DNA of 64,000 nt from Stichopus chloronotus. Taxonomy: Eukaryota; Echinodermata; Holothuroidea; Aspidochirotida; Stichopodidae. The stretch lies in the NCBI GenBank assembly GCA_021234535.1, contig CM037837.1, forward strand, positions 10,410,636-10,474,635, in the 5' to 3' direction. Numbering within the stretch: position 1 is the first letter of the stretch; every line of letters starts with the position of its first letter. Shown here one piece after another: positions 25,191 to 64,000 of the stretch. Below the pieces are notes generated by a model. That model was not told the DNA's origin, ran no database searches, and saw only the letters and a list, made by a program, of their open reading frames with translations. The position numbers were made by a program, and so were the translations under genes.

Positions 25191-64000
<38,810 letters not shown>

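Overview
The window is nuclear DNA from an invertebrate animal. Genes are split into many short GT-AG exons, introns are AT-rich and hundreds to thousands of bases long, and small DNA transposons, foldback elements and homopolymer G/C runs are common. There are no operons or bacterial signals. The channel gene looks closest to invertebrate CNG-like subunits. A marine invertebrate such as an echinoderm or hemichordate is possible, but the species cannot be fixed from this sequence.

Region 1 (1-21057, + strand) is the 3' nine-tenths or so of DHX37, the DEAH-box helicase of small ribosomal subunit assembly. I rebuilt 27 exons. All junctions keep frame and give 1064 residues to a TAG stop at 21055-21057, with AATAAA at 21122. 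Its introns are mostly plain. They hold a LINE tail (about 4187-4370), a repeat at about 10976-11135, a palindromic element (about 13970-14156) and a 21-bp/189-bp tandem array (about 17947-18405).

Region 2 (21058-25722) is the gap between the two convergent main genes. It carries the shared 3' flank and a tentative, unrecognised + strand gene. Five to seven small exons, all phase 1, interleave with the last exons of the channel gene on the other strand.

Region 3 (25191-64000, - strand) is the 3' part of a cyclic nucleotide-gated (CNG) cation channel subunit. Twelve exons encode the S4-S5 region, S5, pore, S6, C-linker, cyclic-nucleotide-binding domain, a basic tail and a C-terminal coiled coil. 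They give 570 residues to the stop, and the gene continues past base 64000.

The channel introns are crowded with non-autonomous mobile DNA. Most striking are three foldback elements (43470-44539, 45643-49213, 52731-53750). Each is flanked by an exact 6-bp target duplication, each starts with a related TAYGGAA-like tip, and each is built of its own internal repeats in inverted array. Also present are two copies of a TTAA-flanked MITE, an 8-bp-TSD hAT-like element, a TAA-flanked element with another palindromic MITE nested in it, a TA-flanked hairpin MITE, and several smaller inverted repeats. No transposase gene is visible, so all appear to depend on enzymes supplied from elsewhere.

The two main genes have unrelated roles (nucleolar ribosome assembly and membrane signalling). 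They are neighbours, not a functional unit. DHX37 introns that have no entry of their own showed me nothing beyond low-complexity sequence.
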